DNA from: Lysobacter antibioticus
GTDB taxonomy: Bacteria > Pseudomonadota > Gammaproteobacteria > Xanthomonadales > Xanthomonadaceae
Reading direction: 5' to 3'
NCBI RefSeq assembly: GCF_001442535.1
Contig: NZ_CP013141.1
Location: 37-64,036, forward strand
Length of the DNA: 64,000 bases
Made by a program: the position numbers and the translations under genes. Of this stretch, positions 27,287 through 35,637 are shown in pieces. The notes under the pieces were generated by a model, which ran no database searches, was not told the origin of the DNA, and worked only from the letters and a program-made list of their open reading frames with translations. Numbering within the stretch: position 1 is the stretch's first letter; each line of letters begins with the position of its first letter.

Positions 27287-27991
27287 TTAGTTCTCGGCGT
27301 TGTCGATCACGACCGAAATGTGCTCGATGCACTCGATGCCATCGCGATCGAGTGGTTTGGTCACGTAGAGGTCGATATGCACCACTTGCCCATTCTTCGA
27401 GAAACGCCAGTTCGACGCCTTGCCGTGTACTCCGGTCGAGCTGTCGCTGCGGAAATTGGCGGCATCCAGTTTATTTCGGAACTTGTCGAAGGGCAGCGTG
27501 CAGGTAAGAGGGCCGCTACTGTCGCTTTGCTTCTTGGGCAGCGTCGCAATTTCGAGCCTGGCGTCGTCGACCGCGAATCGCTCGATGCCGATGGCGAATC
27601 GCCATCCTTCGCTGGTCGTACCTTTGGCGTAGGCCGCGTTACGGCTGTCCAAGCGATGCAGACGTAGCCCGGTCAGCGCTTCGATGCGCACTTCGGTCAG
27701 GTCGGCCTTGCTGCGGATATTGCCGATCAAGTCGAAGACGATCGACTCGACTTGCTGAGCGCTTAGGTGGGGTGAAACCGGGTAAATCCCTAGTGTCGAT
27801 ATGCGGGTAGGGCGCTGGTGTCCTGAAGCCGAATGGGATGCTGCCGCGGGCGGGGCTTCGCCGGTATAAGAGGCAGAAGACGGCGCGGCCGAGATATCCG
27901 AAGCGGGACTGCAGGCGACGAGGAACACGCTCAGGGTCGCGCAACCGACTGTGCGGGTGTCGAGCCGAATCTGGGAGTTGAGCAGGGCCAT
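27287..27991 (-). CDS. Hypothetical lipoprotein, paralog of 26510-27193
   Basis: A 234-aa lipoprotein with lipobox LVAC, preceded by QIRLDTRTVGCATLSVF. It shares with the 26510 gene the 'NIRSKADLTEVRIEALTGL' helix and the C-terminal 'ECIEHISVVIDNAEN' strand. The upstream regions of both genes share a conserved GGGTTGCAAG-GCAAC-GAGTTGCGCAA block (seen on the plus strand), suggesting common promoter or operator control. No enzyme motif. Confidence 0.75.
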   Translation of the reverse strand: MALLNSQIRLDTRTVGCATLSVFLVACSPASDISAAPSSASYTGEAPPAAASHSASGHQRPTRISTLGIYPVSPHLSAQQVESIVFDLIGNIRSKADLTEVRIEALTGLRLHRLDSRNAAYAKGTTSEGWRFAIGIERFAVDDARLEIATLPKKQSDSSGPLTCTLPFDKFRNKLDAANFRSDSSTGVHGKASNWRFSKNGQVVHIDLYVTKPLDRDGIECIEHISVVIDNAEN

Positions 27992-28125
27992 GGCCGGTTC
28001 CGCGGAGAGGCAGCTAGCGTTCTCGAAGCCGGGCCGGGTTGCAAGCGCAACAGAGAGTTGCGCAAGCGTTTGGATTTGTCGGAAGTTTGGACGAGGCCCT
28101 GATAGTGACGGCGCGCGTTGACCCC

Positions 28126-28155
28126 GCGCGGTCGCGGCTTGCGCCGCTCCTACCC
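28126..28155. repeat. Single REP-like element
   Basis: One copy of the recurrent repeat (CGCGGTCGCGGCTTGCGCCG followed by CTCCTACCC), in the gap between lipoprotein and NTF2-like genes. The only clearly unpaired copy. Confidence 0.75.
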
Positions 28156-28224
28156 TCTGAGCTGCTCCATGGTTGGCGATGCGGCGAGCACGGCGCGGCC
28201 AAGGTCTATTCGTGCGATCGCAGG

Positions 28225-28644
28225 TCACTCAGGGACGCGGGTGACCTGGCCATAGGTAGCACGCCAGCGGCCGTTGCGTTTGGCCCAGACATACGACACC
28301 CGCAACTTGCGGGTCTGATGCCGGCCATCCTGGGTCCAGCTCAGATGCAGCAGGCCGCCGATTACGGCGCCGTCGCCCCAGACCTTCTGTACCCGCTCCT
28401 GCAATACGTAAGGTTCGATCTTGAATCCCGGCAGATGGAAGTCGGCGAGGAACTGCTGTTTGTTCTCGACGGAGGCGTTGGAGTTGACCAGCACGTAGTC
28501 GTCTTCGACCAGTTGGGTGAGGGCGTCGGTGTCGTTGCGGATCTGAGCGCGGTCGTAGGCGGCGACCGCTTCGGCGAGGTCGGGCGGAAGGTCCGTCGCA
28601 AACGCCGGTGCGGTCAACAGGGCAAGCAGAACGGCAAGCTTCAT
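28225..28644 (-). CDS. Exported NTF2-like (DUF4440-type) protein
   Basis: A 139-aa protein with a Sec signal peptide (MKLAVLLALLTAPAFA) and an NTF2-like cone fold typical of DUF4440/SnoaL-like proteins: YDRAQIRNDTDALTQLVEDDYVLVN, then LHLSWTQDG and a terminal W-R-A-T-Y strand. The start has GGAG 6 nt upstream. Such proteins bind small ligands or act as enzymes; no specific role is deducible. Confidence 0.75.
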   Translation of the reverse strand: MKLAVLLALLTAPAFATDLPPDLAEAVAAYDRAQIRNDTDALTQLVEDDYVLVNSNASVENKQQFLADFHLPGFKIEPYVLQERVQKVWGDGAVIGGLLHLSWTQDGRHQTRKLRVSYVWAKRNGRWRATYGQVTRVPE

Positions 28645-28933
28645 GGCGGCTCCGGGTAGGCTGGAAGCGAATACGGAAGGGGCGTGATCGGCGGGTCGTC
28701 CGTCGCGCACGGTGCGCGATGCCGCGTGGCCGCTCGATGGCCGATGGGCGCCGCGGCGACGCGGGACAGGCGGCCGATCGGCGCCACCTTGTCGCCCCTA
28801 CGGCCACGACGCAACGGCCATTCAGGCGGTTCTTCCGGTGCCACTCGCCTCGGCCGTCGAGGCAGAGGCCTCGATACGATCGGCATGGTCCAGTGGATCG
28901 GTTGTGAGCGACGGCCATGAATAGCTGCCTTTC

Positions 28934-29077
28934 ATCGCCTGAACAGGCGGCGCGGATCGACTGCGCCCCAGAAGCTGTCCGACACCGCGTTGCGCCCGCG
29001 TTGTCCCTCATGCCGACCATCGAGCCTGGACTGCCCCCGGGCCAGCCGGCATCCCCTAATGACCAGGACCTGTGTCA
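28934..29077 (+). repeat. Duplicated leader of the 32464 metalloprotease gene
   Basis: This stretch is strongly similar to the region 32319-32464 before the metalloprotease, ending in a shared 30-nt identical block (29048-29077 equals 32435-32464, which ends on the A of the start codon). Immediately after it the RAYT element begins. No metalloprotease coding sequence follows. No other gene is seen between 28645 and 29077. Confidence 0.7.
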
Positions 29078-29894
29078 GGAAAAGGGGGCAGGTTCATTTA
29101 TCCAATGAGGACGATCTTGGGCGCCCTCGCGGTCTGACACCCGCAGCTCGGTGGGTGAAGGCTTCGATCTGCTCACGAAAGCGGTCATTGCCCCAAGCGC
29201 GTTGCTGTTGGGTGTGGCGTCGCAGGGCGTCGATGTCTTCCTGACCCAATCCGTCGGCGACGAGCACGCGGTAGGCACGACGGCGTTCGGCGTCGGATGC
29301 TCCCAGCTTCAGGAATTCCGCGTGTGGCCTGATGGGATCGAATACGCCCAAGGCGTTGTGTCGGTAGCTCGACCACGGGTAGTCCGCGGGCTCGGCGATC
29401 ATGCCGGCGCGGACTGGGTTAAGTTCGATGTAGCGATAGCAGGCCAGGGCATACGAGGCGCTGTCGATCAGGGCGGACTTGAATCGCCCCTCCCATAGCG
29501 TCCCGCTGCGACGGTAGCGGGCGTTGAAGCACGCGACATAGCGTCGGCAGATGGCTTGCATCATTCGCGACGCTGCCCCTGGTTCGTGAGGCGTGACCAA
29601 CAGATGGACGTGGTTGGTCATGAGTACGTACGCATGCACATGGCAGCCATGGCGGAGCGCAGCGCTCGCCAGTTCGTTGAGGTAGTGGCCATAATCGCTG
29701 GGCTGGGCAAAGCAGGGTTGGCGGTCGTTGCCGCGTTGAACGATGTGCCGGGCGACACCGGGTAGATCGAGGCGGGGCAGTCGGGTCATCCGTTACGCTC
29801 CATGCGGGTAGTTACCAACCTACCGAGCACGGTGCCTGCCGATCATCGGGGAATCGCTTACAGACCGGTCAGAAATGAACTTGACCCTTTTACC
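29078..29894 (-). mobile_element. RAYT/IS200-like element with imperfect terminal inverted repeats
   Basis: The ends are GGAAAAGGGGGCAGGTTCAT (left, 29078-29097) and the reverse complement GGTAAAAGGGTCAAGTTCAT (right, 29875-29894). They enclose a single transposase gene whose stop codon lies inside the left end. A second, decayed copy of the right part is at 30980-31403. Confidence 0.75.
29094..29789 (-). CDS. REP-associated tyrosine transposase (RAYT)
   Basis: A 231-aa Y1 (HUH) transposase of the RAYT/IS200-like family. The HUH motif is in VLMTNHVHLLV (about 56-66). The catalytic Tyr region is ACYRYIELNPVRAGM (about 115-129), followed by ADYPWSSYRHNA. Length and motifs are complete, so it appears functional. 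GGAG lies 8 nt upstream of the ATG. RAYTs mobilise REP palindromes; multiple REPIN-like repeats in this window make a functional link plausible. Confidence 0.9.
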   Translation of the reverse strand: MTRLPRLDLPGVARHIVQRGNDRQPCFAQPSDYGHYLNELASAALRHGCHVHAYVLMTNHVHLLVTPHEPGAASRMMQAICRRYVACFNARYRRSGTLWEGRFKSALIDSASYALACYRYIELNPVRAGMIAEPADYPWSSYRHNALGVFDPIRPHAEFLKLGASDAERRRAYRVLVADGLGQEDIDALRRHTQQQRAWGNDRFREQIEAFTHRAAGVRPRGRPRSSSLDK

Positions 29895-30107
29895 GTGGAA
29901 TGGGCCAATCATGGACAGGACGGCAATATCCAGGACAGCGACAGTTGCGGGAATGATCCGTACTCGCCAAAGGACGAGAGACGCCGAGTGTTGAGAGTGC
30001 AACGGCTTTACGGCGCTCCCGTCATTGAAATTATCATGAGCGTGTTGCTGGGCCGTATGTGACCATCTCAAGCTATGAGACAGCGTCCAATAACATCAGG
30101 AATACAT
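29895..30107. other. Gap between RAYT element and membrane-protein gene
   Basis: About 210 bp of lower-GC DNA with no supported gene; together with the RAYT right end the gene-free stretch is about 320 bp. Confidence 0.4.
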
Positions 30108-30938
30108 ATGGCTGAGGGCATTTCGATGGCAAGTGTCATCCCAAGGAGAGCTGGGGCAGCGTTGGAGCGAGGCGGGCAGTGGTGGAACAGCCTGAAAGAT
30201 GTCGTCCAACTTTATTTTGCTGGTGCAATGCTTGTTGTTGTTTGGTTTTGTCTAGCTTACGTTGATCCGAAAAGTTTTCCTGCGGAAGTGGTGTTTGGAA
30301 TCGCAGTGACGGTCTTCGGAATAGCGTTTGTGTTGGAAGCTTACCGATGGATTGTGGCGAAGCTGGATCTTCCGTTCGTGAAGTGGGCGGTAGCTGTTCT
30401 TGGTGTCATGGCTGCAGCGGTTGCAAGTGGAGCGAGTGCGTTGACCGTGAACGAAGCCACAGGTCAAGATCCGGCTCATTTTAAAGCTTCAATCGCCTTG
30501 CTGGCACCGCTATCGTTTGTGCCAGTGTTAGCTGTGCTTGTGATGATCTTCACGTTGATCTCCACGCCGTTTCTTCTCTTTGGCTGGTTAGGCAAGCACG
30601 CTCTCAGCCGGGGACGTATTCGCGACTCGGACGTGCTTATGCCACTGGCACGATTAGTGGGAGTGGTCGTTGTGGCCAGTCTGGCCTCATTCGTTGCTAG
30701 TCCTCCCATTACGTCAGGGGTCAGAGGCCTTGCCGGATACAGCGCGCTGTTTCTGGACATGCATTACGATCCGGCATGTGCGACGGATCGGGATGATCGA
30801 GTTGTACGTGTTAATGATGAGATTGTAATTGTTGGACGTATAACCGATCAGGGGCCGCGCTATGTGCGCAGAGCTTGTCCTTTGAGTGCCGAATCGATTG
30901 AATTGCCGCCACCTGCGGGGAAGAAATCTATTCGATAA
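30108..30938 (+). CDS. Hypothetical multi-pass membrane protein
   Basis: A 276-aa inner-membrane protein with about five hydrophobic segments (roughly 33-52, 61-82, 92-114, 131-155 and 181-199) and a C-terminal soluble domain of about 70 residues containing two Cys (DPACATD and RRACPLS). The start at 30108 has AGG 7 nt upstream and gives a basic N-terminus. No recognised family. Base composition is more AT-rich than the core genome, consistent with accessory DNA between two RAYT copies. A terminator follows directly. Confidence 0.75.
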   Translation: MAEGISMASVIPRRAGAALERGGQWWNSLKDVVQLYFAGAMLVVVWFCLAYVDPKSFPAEVVFGIAVTVFGIAFVLEAYRWIVAKLDLPFVKWAVAVLGVMAAAVASGASALTVNEATGQDPAHFKASIALLAPLSFVPVLAVLVMIFTLISTPFLLFGWLGKHALSRGRIRDSDVLMPLARLVGVVVVASLASFVASPPITSGVRGLAGYSALFLDMHYDPACATDRDDRVVRVNDEIVIVGRITDQGPRYVRRACPLSAESIELPPPAGKKSIR

Positions 30939-30939
30939 A

Positions 30940-30966
30940 AAAAACGCCCCGGAACCCCGGGGCGCT
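30940..30966. terminator. Bidirectional terminator
   Basis: CGCCCCGG / CCGGGGCG hairpin preceded by an A-run, directly after the membrane-protein stop. Nearly the same stem is used after both alpha-lytic-type protease genes (37532, 39209). Confidence 0.8.
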
Positions 30967-30979
30967 CTGTGTTTCGAGA

Positions 30980-31301
30980 CGCTGTCGATCAGGGCGGACT
31001 TGAATCGCCCCTCCCATAGCGTCCCGCTGCGACGGTAGCGGGCGTTGAAGCACGCGACATAGCGTCGGCCGATGGCTTGCATCATTCCCGACGCTGCCCC
31101 TGGCGTGACCAACAGATGGACGTGGTTGGTCATGAGTACGTACGCATGCACATCGCAGCCATGGCGAAGCGCGGCGCTCGCCAGTTCGTTGAGGTAGCGG
31201 CCATAATCGCCGGGCTAGGCAAAGCAGGGTTGGCGGTCGTTGCCGCGTTGAATGATGTGCCGGGCGACACCGGGTAGATCGACGCGGGACAGTCGGGTCA
31301 T
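30980..31301 (-). pseudogene. Decayed 5' part of a second RAYT gene
   Basis: Near-identical to the N-terminal half of the intact RAYT (29459-29788). It keeps the start and HUH motif (LMTNHVHLLVT) but has a premature TAG after QPCFA, a 9-bp in-frame deletion removing three residues (TPHEPGAAS to TPGAAS), and loses all sequence after ALIDS, where unrelated DNA begins. The upstream right-end repeat (31382-31403) is retained. Confidence 0.88.
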
Positions 31302-31403
31302 CCGATACGCTCCATGCGGGTTGTTACCAACCTACCGAGCACGGTGCCTGACGATCATCGGGGAATCGCTTACAGGCCGGTCAGAAATGAACCTGACCCC
31401 TTT

Positions 31404-31690
31404 TACCGGGTGAAGGGCGAGCTGGAGACGTCTTGGCGAAGATGCCGTTCGAGGGCATGGTCTTCGCCCGCCCGTCGCTGTTGGTCGGTGACCGCGAGGT
31501 GCTCGGGCAACCGACGCGGCAGGGTGAGGTGCTGGGGTCCGCACTCAGCAAGGTGGTGGGGTTCCTGATCCCCGCGAACTACAAACCCATCGACGCGTCG
31601 GCAGTCGCCTCGGCTCTGCTGTCCGCGGTGCCGTCAGCCAAGGGCAAGACGGTCCTGTTGTCCGGCGCGATGCGGCCTGAAGTGCCTTAG
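31404..31690 (+). pseudogene. Truncated, frameshifted copy of the 24814 oxidoreductase gene
   Basis: A near-identical duplicate of the 3' part of 24814-25458, beginning at the GGGTGAAGGGCGAGCTGGA segment and running to just past the stop region. A base is missing just after the junction (GGAGACG versus GGAAGACG), shifting the frame. The first 120 codons, with the nucleotide-binding motif, are absent. It is joined directly to the right end of the decayed RAYT copy. A short downstream frame with an internal ATG could be translated but lacks an RBS. Confidence 0.88.
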
Positions 31691-31769
31691 GTCCGCCATT
31701 GAAGAATGGGGCGAGATCCAAGAAAAGGGGCTTTTGTTGGGAACGAAGTGGCCCCCTCTTTCAGTCGTT

Positions 31770-31985
31770 TCAGCTTGTGTGGCAAGTAGGACAACAGCGA
31801 TAGCATCCATTGGACTGTCGGTAGGTCTCCTTTGCTTTACGAACGGCTGATTGGCAATTCGCGTGATGACCCAAGTTGAGTCGGTTGGAATAGTCGGGCA
31901 AACGGGTGCATGTACCAGGGGTTAGGTCATGCACCTCATGGTCGCCATTCGATTGAGCATTCTTGTTGACGCAGTACGTAGGCAT
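31770..31985 (-). CDS. Small Cys/His-rich hypothetical protein
   Basis: A 71-aa protein with eight Cys and five His. It starts MPTYCVNKNAQSNGDHEVH and ends NGCYRCCPTCHTS, with NLGHHANCQSAV in between; the pattern suggests metal binding or a disulfide-knotted peptide. An ideal RBS (AAGGAG, 7 nt spacing) precedes the ATG, which supports a real gene despite the small size. I recall similar short proteins annotated as hypothetical in other Gammaproteobacteria; no function is known. Confidence 0.75.
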   Translation of the reverse strand: MPTYCVNKNAQSNGDHEVHDLTPGTCTRLPDYSNRLNLGHHANCQSAVRKAKETYRQSNGCYRCCPTCHTS

Positions 31986-32463
31986 AGATCACTCCTTTTG
32001 TGAGCAGGGCCGTTGTTATGCGGCCGTGCTAGTGGTCCGCTGTTCGTGAGTGCCAGCGCCGTCAGACGTAATGTTTGGAGTTAAGGACGGCATTTGCTAT
32101 CAACGTAGAACAGAGGGCTGAACGGACTAGGCCTCGTTGAGTGAGCACCTCGACCGTCTGCGGTATCGGTCGTTGCCCGGGCACGCTGTTATTGGGTGTG
32201 GAGCAGTAGGGAGCGACGTCGTTCTGTCTTATTGCGTCGGGGCGAACGTCGGTCGCTTGCCTATCGACCGGTTTCCCCGCGACGGCTCAGCCACTATTCC
32301 GAAACAAACCGACCGCCCGTCGCCTGAATAGGGCGGCCTGGGCTCCGCACGTCTCATCCCTGTCCGACACCGCGCTGCGCCCGCGTTGTCCCCCATGCCG
32401 GTGTAGCGCTTGGACTGCCCCTGGGGGCTATGCGGGCATCCCCTAATGACCAGGACCTGTGTC
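31986..32463. other. Upstream region of the metalloprotease gene
   Basis: About 480 bp. The last about 145 bp (32319-32463) are duplicated at 28934-29077. No convincing gene; a short plus-strand frame at 32137 lacks an RBS and overlaps the duplicated leader. Confidence 0.45.
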
Positions 32464-35277
32464 ATGACTACCCATTCGACGTTCCGGCGCGGCCCCAAGC
32501 GGTGGGCCGCTGTCTCTCTGTTCGCCTTGGGTTTGGCCGCGCTCGCGTTCGCGAGCCGGATCTCGGCGCCTTCCTTCTTCGACACGCCGCAAGACGCTTC
32601 GCAGGCGTCGCAAGGCGCGGCGGGTGCGGCGTCCGCGCCGAATCCTATCGCCGCGGCGGCCATGCTGGTGAACGGCGGCGCCTCGCCCGATGGCATGTGG
32701 CAAACCTTGCCGGCGGTGCAATTGCCCGAGCGCTTTCCCGCGCCCACCGGCTATGTGCCGCTGACGCTCGACGCGATGATGCTCGAAGCGCGCTTGCGCG
32801 GCACGCCGCGCGAAACCTTCGGGCCGATCCCGCCGCAGACGCAGATCTATCTACCGCGCGCCAGCGGCGGGTTCGTGCAGATCGCCTTGGCGCAAAGCCA
32901 GTTGATGGGTTCCAACCTGGCGGGGCAGTTCCCGCAGATCAAGACGTACGTGTTCGAGGACGAACGCGAAGGCTTCACCGGTTTCATCACCGTCGGCACG
33001 CGCGGTGTGTTCATTTCGGGGCAAACCGACGACGGCATCCTGCGCGTCGAACCGGTCGAAACCGCGAGCGGCCGCGTCTACCTGAGTTATCGCGACCAGG
33101 ACCGCACCGACGGCGCCAATGATTTCCATCAAGGCGACGACGATCACCATCACGAGCCGCCGGTGCCGCGCTTCTCCGCTGCGCTGGTGTCGCAGATCAA
33201 GGCGAACGCCAAGGTCTCGGCCGGCACCCAGTTGCGGATCTATCGGCTGGCGGCCTCGACCACCGGCGAGTTCTATCAGGCCCGCGATGCGGGCGGCGGC
33301 TTGGCGGACGTGTTGTCGTCGATCGTCGCCGACTTGGCCGGCGCCAATGCGGTGCTGGAACCCGAGGTCAGCGTGCGCCTGGTGGTGGCCGATGTCAGCG
33401 ACGATGTGATCTACAGCGACCCGGACACCGACCCCTTCGACAACACCCAAAGCCCCTGCACCCTGCGCGACGCCAATCGCGACAACAACAAGGTGGTGCT
33501 GGCCGATGCCGACTACGACCTGGGCTTCTTGTTCGCCACGCGCGCGGGCAACGGCGCCAGCGGTTGCGCTTGGTACGTCGTCTGCCAGACCACCAACGAC
33601 ACCTTGCACAAGGGCCGCGGGGCAGGGCAGATGGGCAACAACGGCGCCAACAGCGCCAGCGGCCTGCTCGCGCACGAGGTCGGCCATCAACTCGGTGCAC
33701 GCCACACCTTCACCGGCGCTGACGGCAGTTGCACCTTGAACGAGTTCCTGGCCGGTGATAGCGAGAGCGGTTACGAGCCGGGCAGTGGCACCACCCGCAT
33801 GTCGTACAACGGCAACTGCGGTACCGACGATGTCGACACCTCAGCGATCGGCGCCGGCTCGTACTTCCACTCGCGCAGTTTCGACGAGATCGTCACCAAT
33901 GTGTTCGTCGGCGTCGGCTCCACCTGCGGCACCCTGGTGAACACCGGAAACTCCGCGCCCAACGTGAATGCAGGCGGGGACTACACGATCCCGCGGCAAA
34001 CGCCGTTCGAACTCAGCGGCTCGGCGACGGACGCCGATGCGCTGACCTACAACTGGGAGCAGTACGACCGCGCGGTGACCCAGCGGCCGATCAACACCGA
34101 CCCCGGCGATGGCCCGTTGGTGCGCTCGCTGCCCCCGGGCGCGTCCAGCTCGCGCATCATCCCGAACCTGCAGGATCTGCTCGACGGCGTTACCCGCGCC
34201 GGCGAAATCCTGCCGCAGGTCGATCGCGAAATGAACTTCCGCCTGATCGCGCGCGACAACCGCATGGGCGGCGGTGGCGTGGCCTACGACGGCATGCACA
34301 TCCAGGTGGTGGGCAATCCGTTCTTCATCACCGCGCCCAACAGCGGCAGCCTGAGCGCCGGCTGCACGGTGCCCTTGACCTGGGTGGTGGGCGGCGGCTC
34401 GATCGCGCCGCAGGTCAGTGCCTTGTTCTCCAGCGACGGCGGGCAGAACTTCGCTACCACTCTGATCGGTTCTACCGCCAACGACGGGGCTTCGTCGTTC
34501 GTGGTGCCCTGCGCATCGGGTGCGGACAACCGCATCAAGCTGCAATCGGTCGGCAACATCTTCTTCGACATCAACGACCAGGACCTGAGCGTCAGCAACA
34601 CCGCGCCGAGCGTCGCGGTTAACACGGCCGGCGGTTCGGTCGACGGCCAGTGCGAGTTCACCGTGCAGTTCACCGCCCAGGCCACCGACAGCTGCGGCGT
34701 GCTGGCCGGCGATGTCGATGTCGACCTGATCAAGGCCGCGAACAACTTCACCTTGGGCACGCCGACGATCAACATCCAACAGGTCACATCGACCGAAGTC
34801 AGCGTGAACGGCAGCGTGGTGGTGTCGGACCTGACCGGTTCGCCGGCGCAGCTCACCGTCCAGGTCACCGCACAGGACGCCTGCGGCCTGTCGACCCAGG
34901 ACAGCGCCGTGGCCCAGATCGTCGACGACACCCCGCCGACGATCGACGTCAGCCTCGACCCCAGCCAGCTGTGGCCGCCGAACCACAAGATGGTGCCGAT
35001 CTGGGCCAGCGTGGTCGCCAGCGACAACTGCCCGGGCGTGAGCTACGCCCTGACCAGCGTGACCAGCGACGAGCCCGACAACGGCGATGCCGACGGCGAC
35101 ACCGTCAACGACATCCAGAACGCCGCCATCGGCACCCCCGACCTGCAGTTCGACCTGCGCAGCGAGCGGGCCGGCAACGGCGACGGCCGCGTGTACACCG
35201 CGACCTACACCGTCCAGGACGGTTCGGGCAACGAGGTGAGCGACTCGGATACGGTGTTGGTGCCGAAGAACAAGTAA
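32464..35277 (+). CDS. Secreted reprolysin-like zinc metalloprotease with Ig-like C-terminal domains
   Basis: A 937-aa exported metzincin. The N-terminus has a basic stretch and a hydrophobic segment (about 14-30, signal or anchor), followed by a propeptide to about 250. The catalytic domain (about 250-500) has the zinc site HEVGHQLGARH (404-414), the extended metzincin consensus HExxHxxGxxH, and a downstream Met-turn candidate TTRMSYNG. From about 510 on come PKD/Ig-like modules (NAGGDYTIPRQTPFELSGSA; a 'TVPLTWVVGGG' repeat; a HYR-like end after LDPSQLWPPNHKMVP). Start by AGGA about 10 nt upstream. A strong terminator follows. Likely an extracellular lytic enzyme. Confidence 0.9.
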   Translation: MTTHSTFRRGPKRWAAVSLFALGLAALAFASRISAPSFFDTPQDASQASQGAAGAASAPNPIAAAAMLVNGGASPDGMWQTLPAVQLPERFPAPTGYVPLTLDAMMLEARLRGTPRETFGPIPPQTQIYLPRASGGFVQIALAQSQLMGSNLAGQFPQIKTYVFEDEREGFTGFITVGTRGVFISGQTDDGILRVEPVETASGRVYLSYRDQDRTDGANDFHQGDDDHHHEPPVPRFSAALVSQIKANAKVSAGTQLRIYRLAASTTGEFYQARDAGGGLADVLSSIVADLAGANAVLEPEVSVRLVVADVSDDVIYSDPDTDPFDNTQSPCTLRDANRDNNKVVLADADYDLGFLFATRAGNGASGCAWYVVCQTTNDTLHKGRGAGQMGNNGANSASGLLAHEVGHQLGARHTFTGADGSCTLNEFLAGDSESGYEPGSGTTRMSYNGNCGTDDVDTSAIGAGSYFHSRSFDEIVTNVFVGVGSTCGTLVNTGNSAPNVNAGGDYTIPRQTPFELSGSATDADALTYNWEQYDRAVTQRPINTDPGDGPLVRSLPPGASSSRIIPNLQDLLDGVTRAGEILPQVDREMNFRLIARDNRMGGGGVAYDGMHIQVVGNPFFITAPNSGSLSAGCTVPLTWVVGGGSIAPQVSALFSSDGGQNFATTLIGSTANDGASSFVVPCASGADNRIKLQSVGNIFFDINDQDLSVSNTAPSVAVNTAGGSVDGQCEFTVQFTAQATDSCGVLAGDVDVDLIKAANNFTLGTPTINIQQVTSTEVSVNGSVVVSDLTGSPAQLTVQVTAQDACGLSTQDSAVAQIVDDTPPTIDVSLDPSQLWPPNHKMVPIWASVVASDNCPGVSYALTSVTSDEPDNGDADGDTVNDIQNAAIGTPDLQFDLRSERAGNGDGRVYTATYTVQDGSGNEVSDSDTVLVPKNK

Positions 35278-35293
35278 GCGCGTTCGGGTAACG

Positions 35294-35322
35294 AAAAACG
35301 CCGCCTTCGGGCGGCGTTTTTT
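35294..35322 (+). terminator. Rho-independent terminator of the metalloprotease gene
   Basis: AAAACGCCGCC-TTCG-GGCGGCGTTTT hairpin with a TTCG tetraloop, followed by a T-run. Confidence 0.93.
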
Positions 35323-35350
35323 GTGGGGCTGCCGGACGCGCCGCATGCAG

Positions 35351-35478
35351 GGGTAGGAGCGGCGCGAGCCGCGACCGCATTGCGGCAATCTCGCGCCGAA
35401 TCCTCATGCGAACTTGGTTGCACGGAGATTCGGCGCGAGATGGAAACCCCGCGGTCGCGGCTCGCGCCGCTCCTACCC
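35351..35478. repeat. Inverted pair of REP-like repeats (REPIN)
   Basis: GGGTAGGAGCGGCGCGAGCC at 35351 and its inverse at 35450-35478, spaced about 70 bp, between the metalloprotease and S1 protease genes. Both flank a CGGCGCGAGAT-containing spacer. Confidence 0.88.
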
Positions 35479-35637
35479 TGGGGTCGCTGTTAAACCGCTA
35501 CGCCCGTTCCGTTTTGCTCGCTCGGCACCGAAGGTTCAACGTCACTTTTGACAGTGCCCGCCGATTCGTCCGTGCCGCCGCCGCTATAAGTGAGGCGACA
35601 GGCGCCTGCCTGTCGTCAACCAAAGGAGCGTTACCTC

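Noticed and set aside
32137..32331. 64-codon plus-strand frame before the metalloprotease
   Set aside because: No RBS, overlaps the duplicated leader, no coding pattern.
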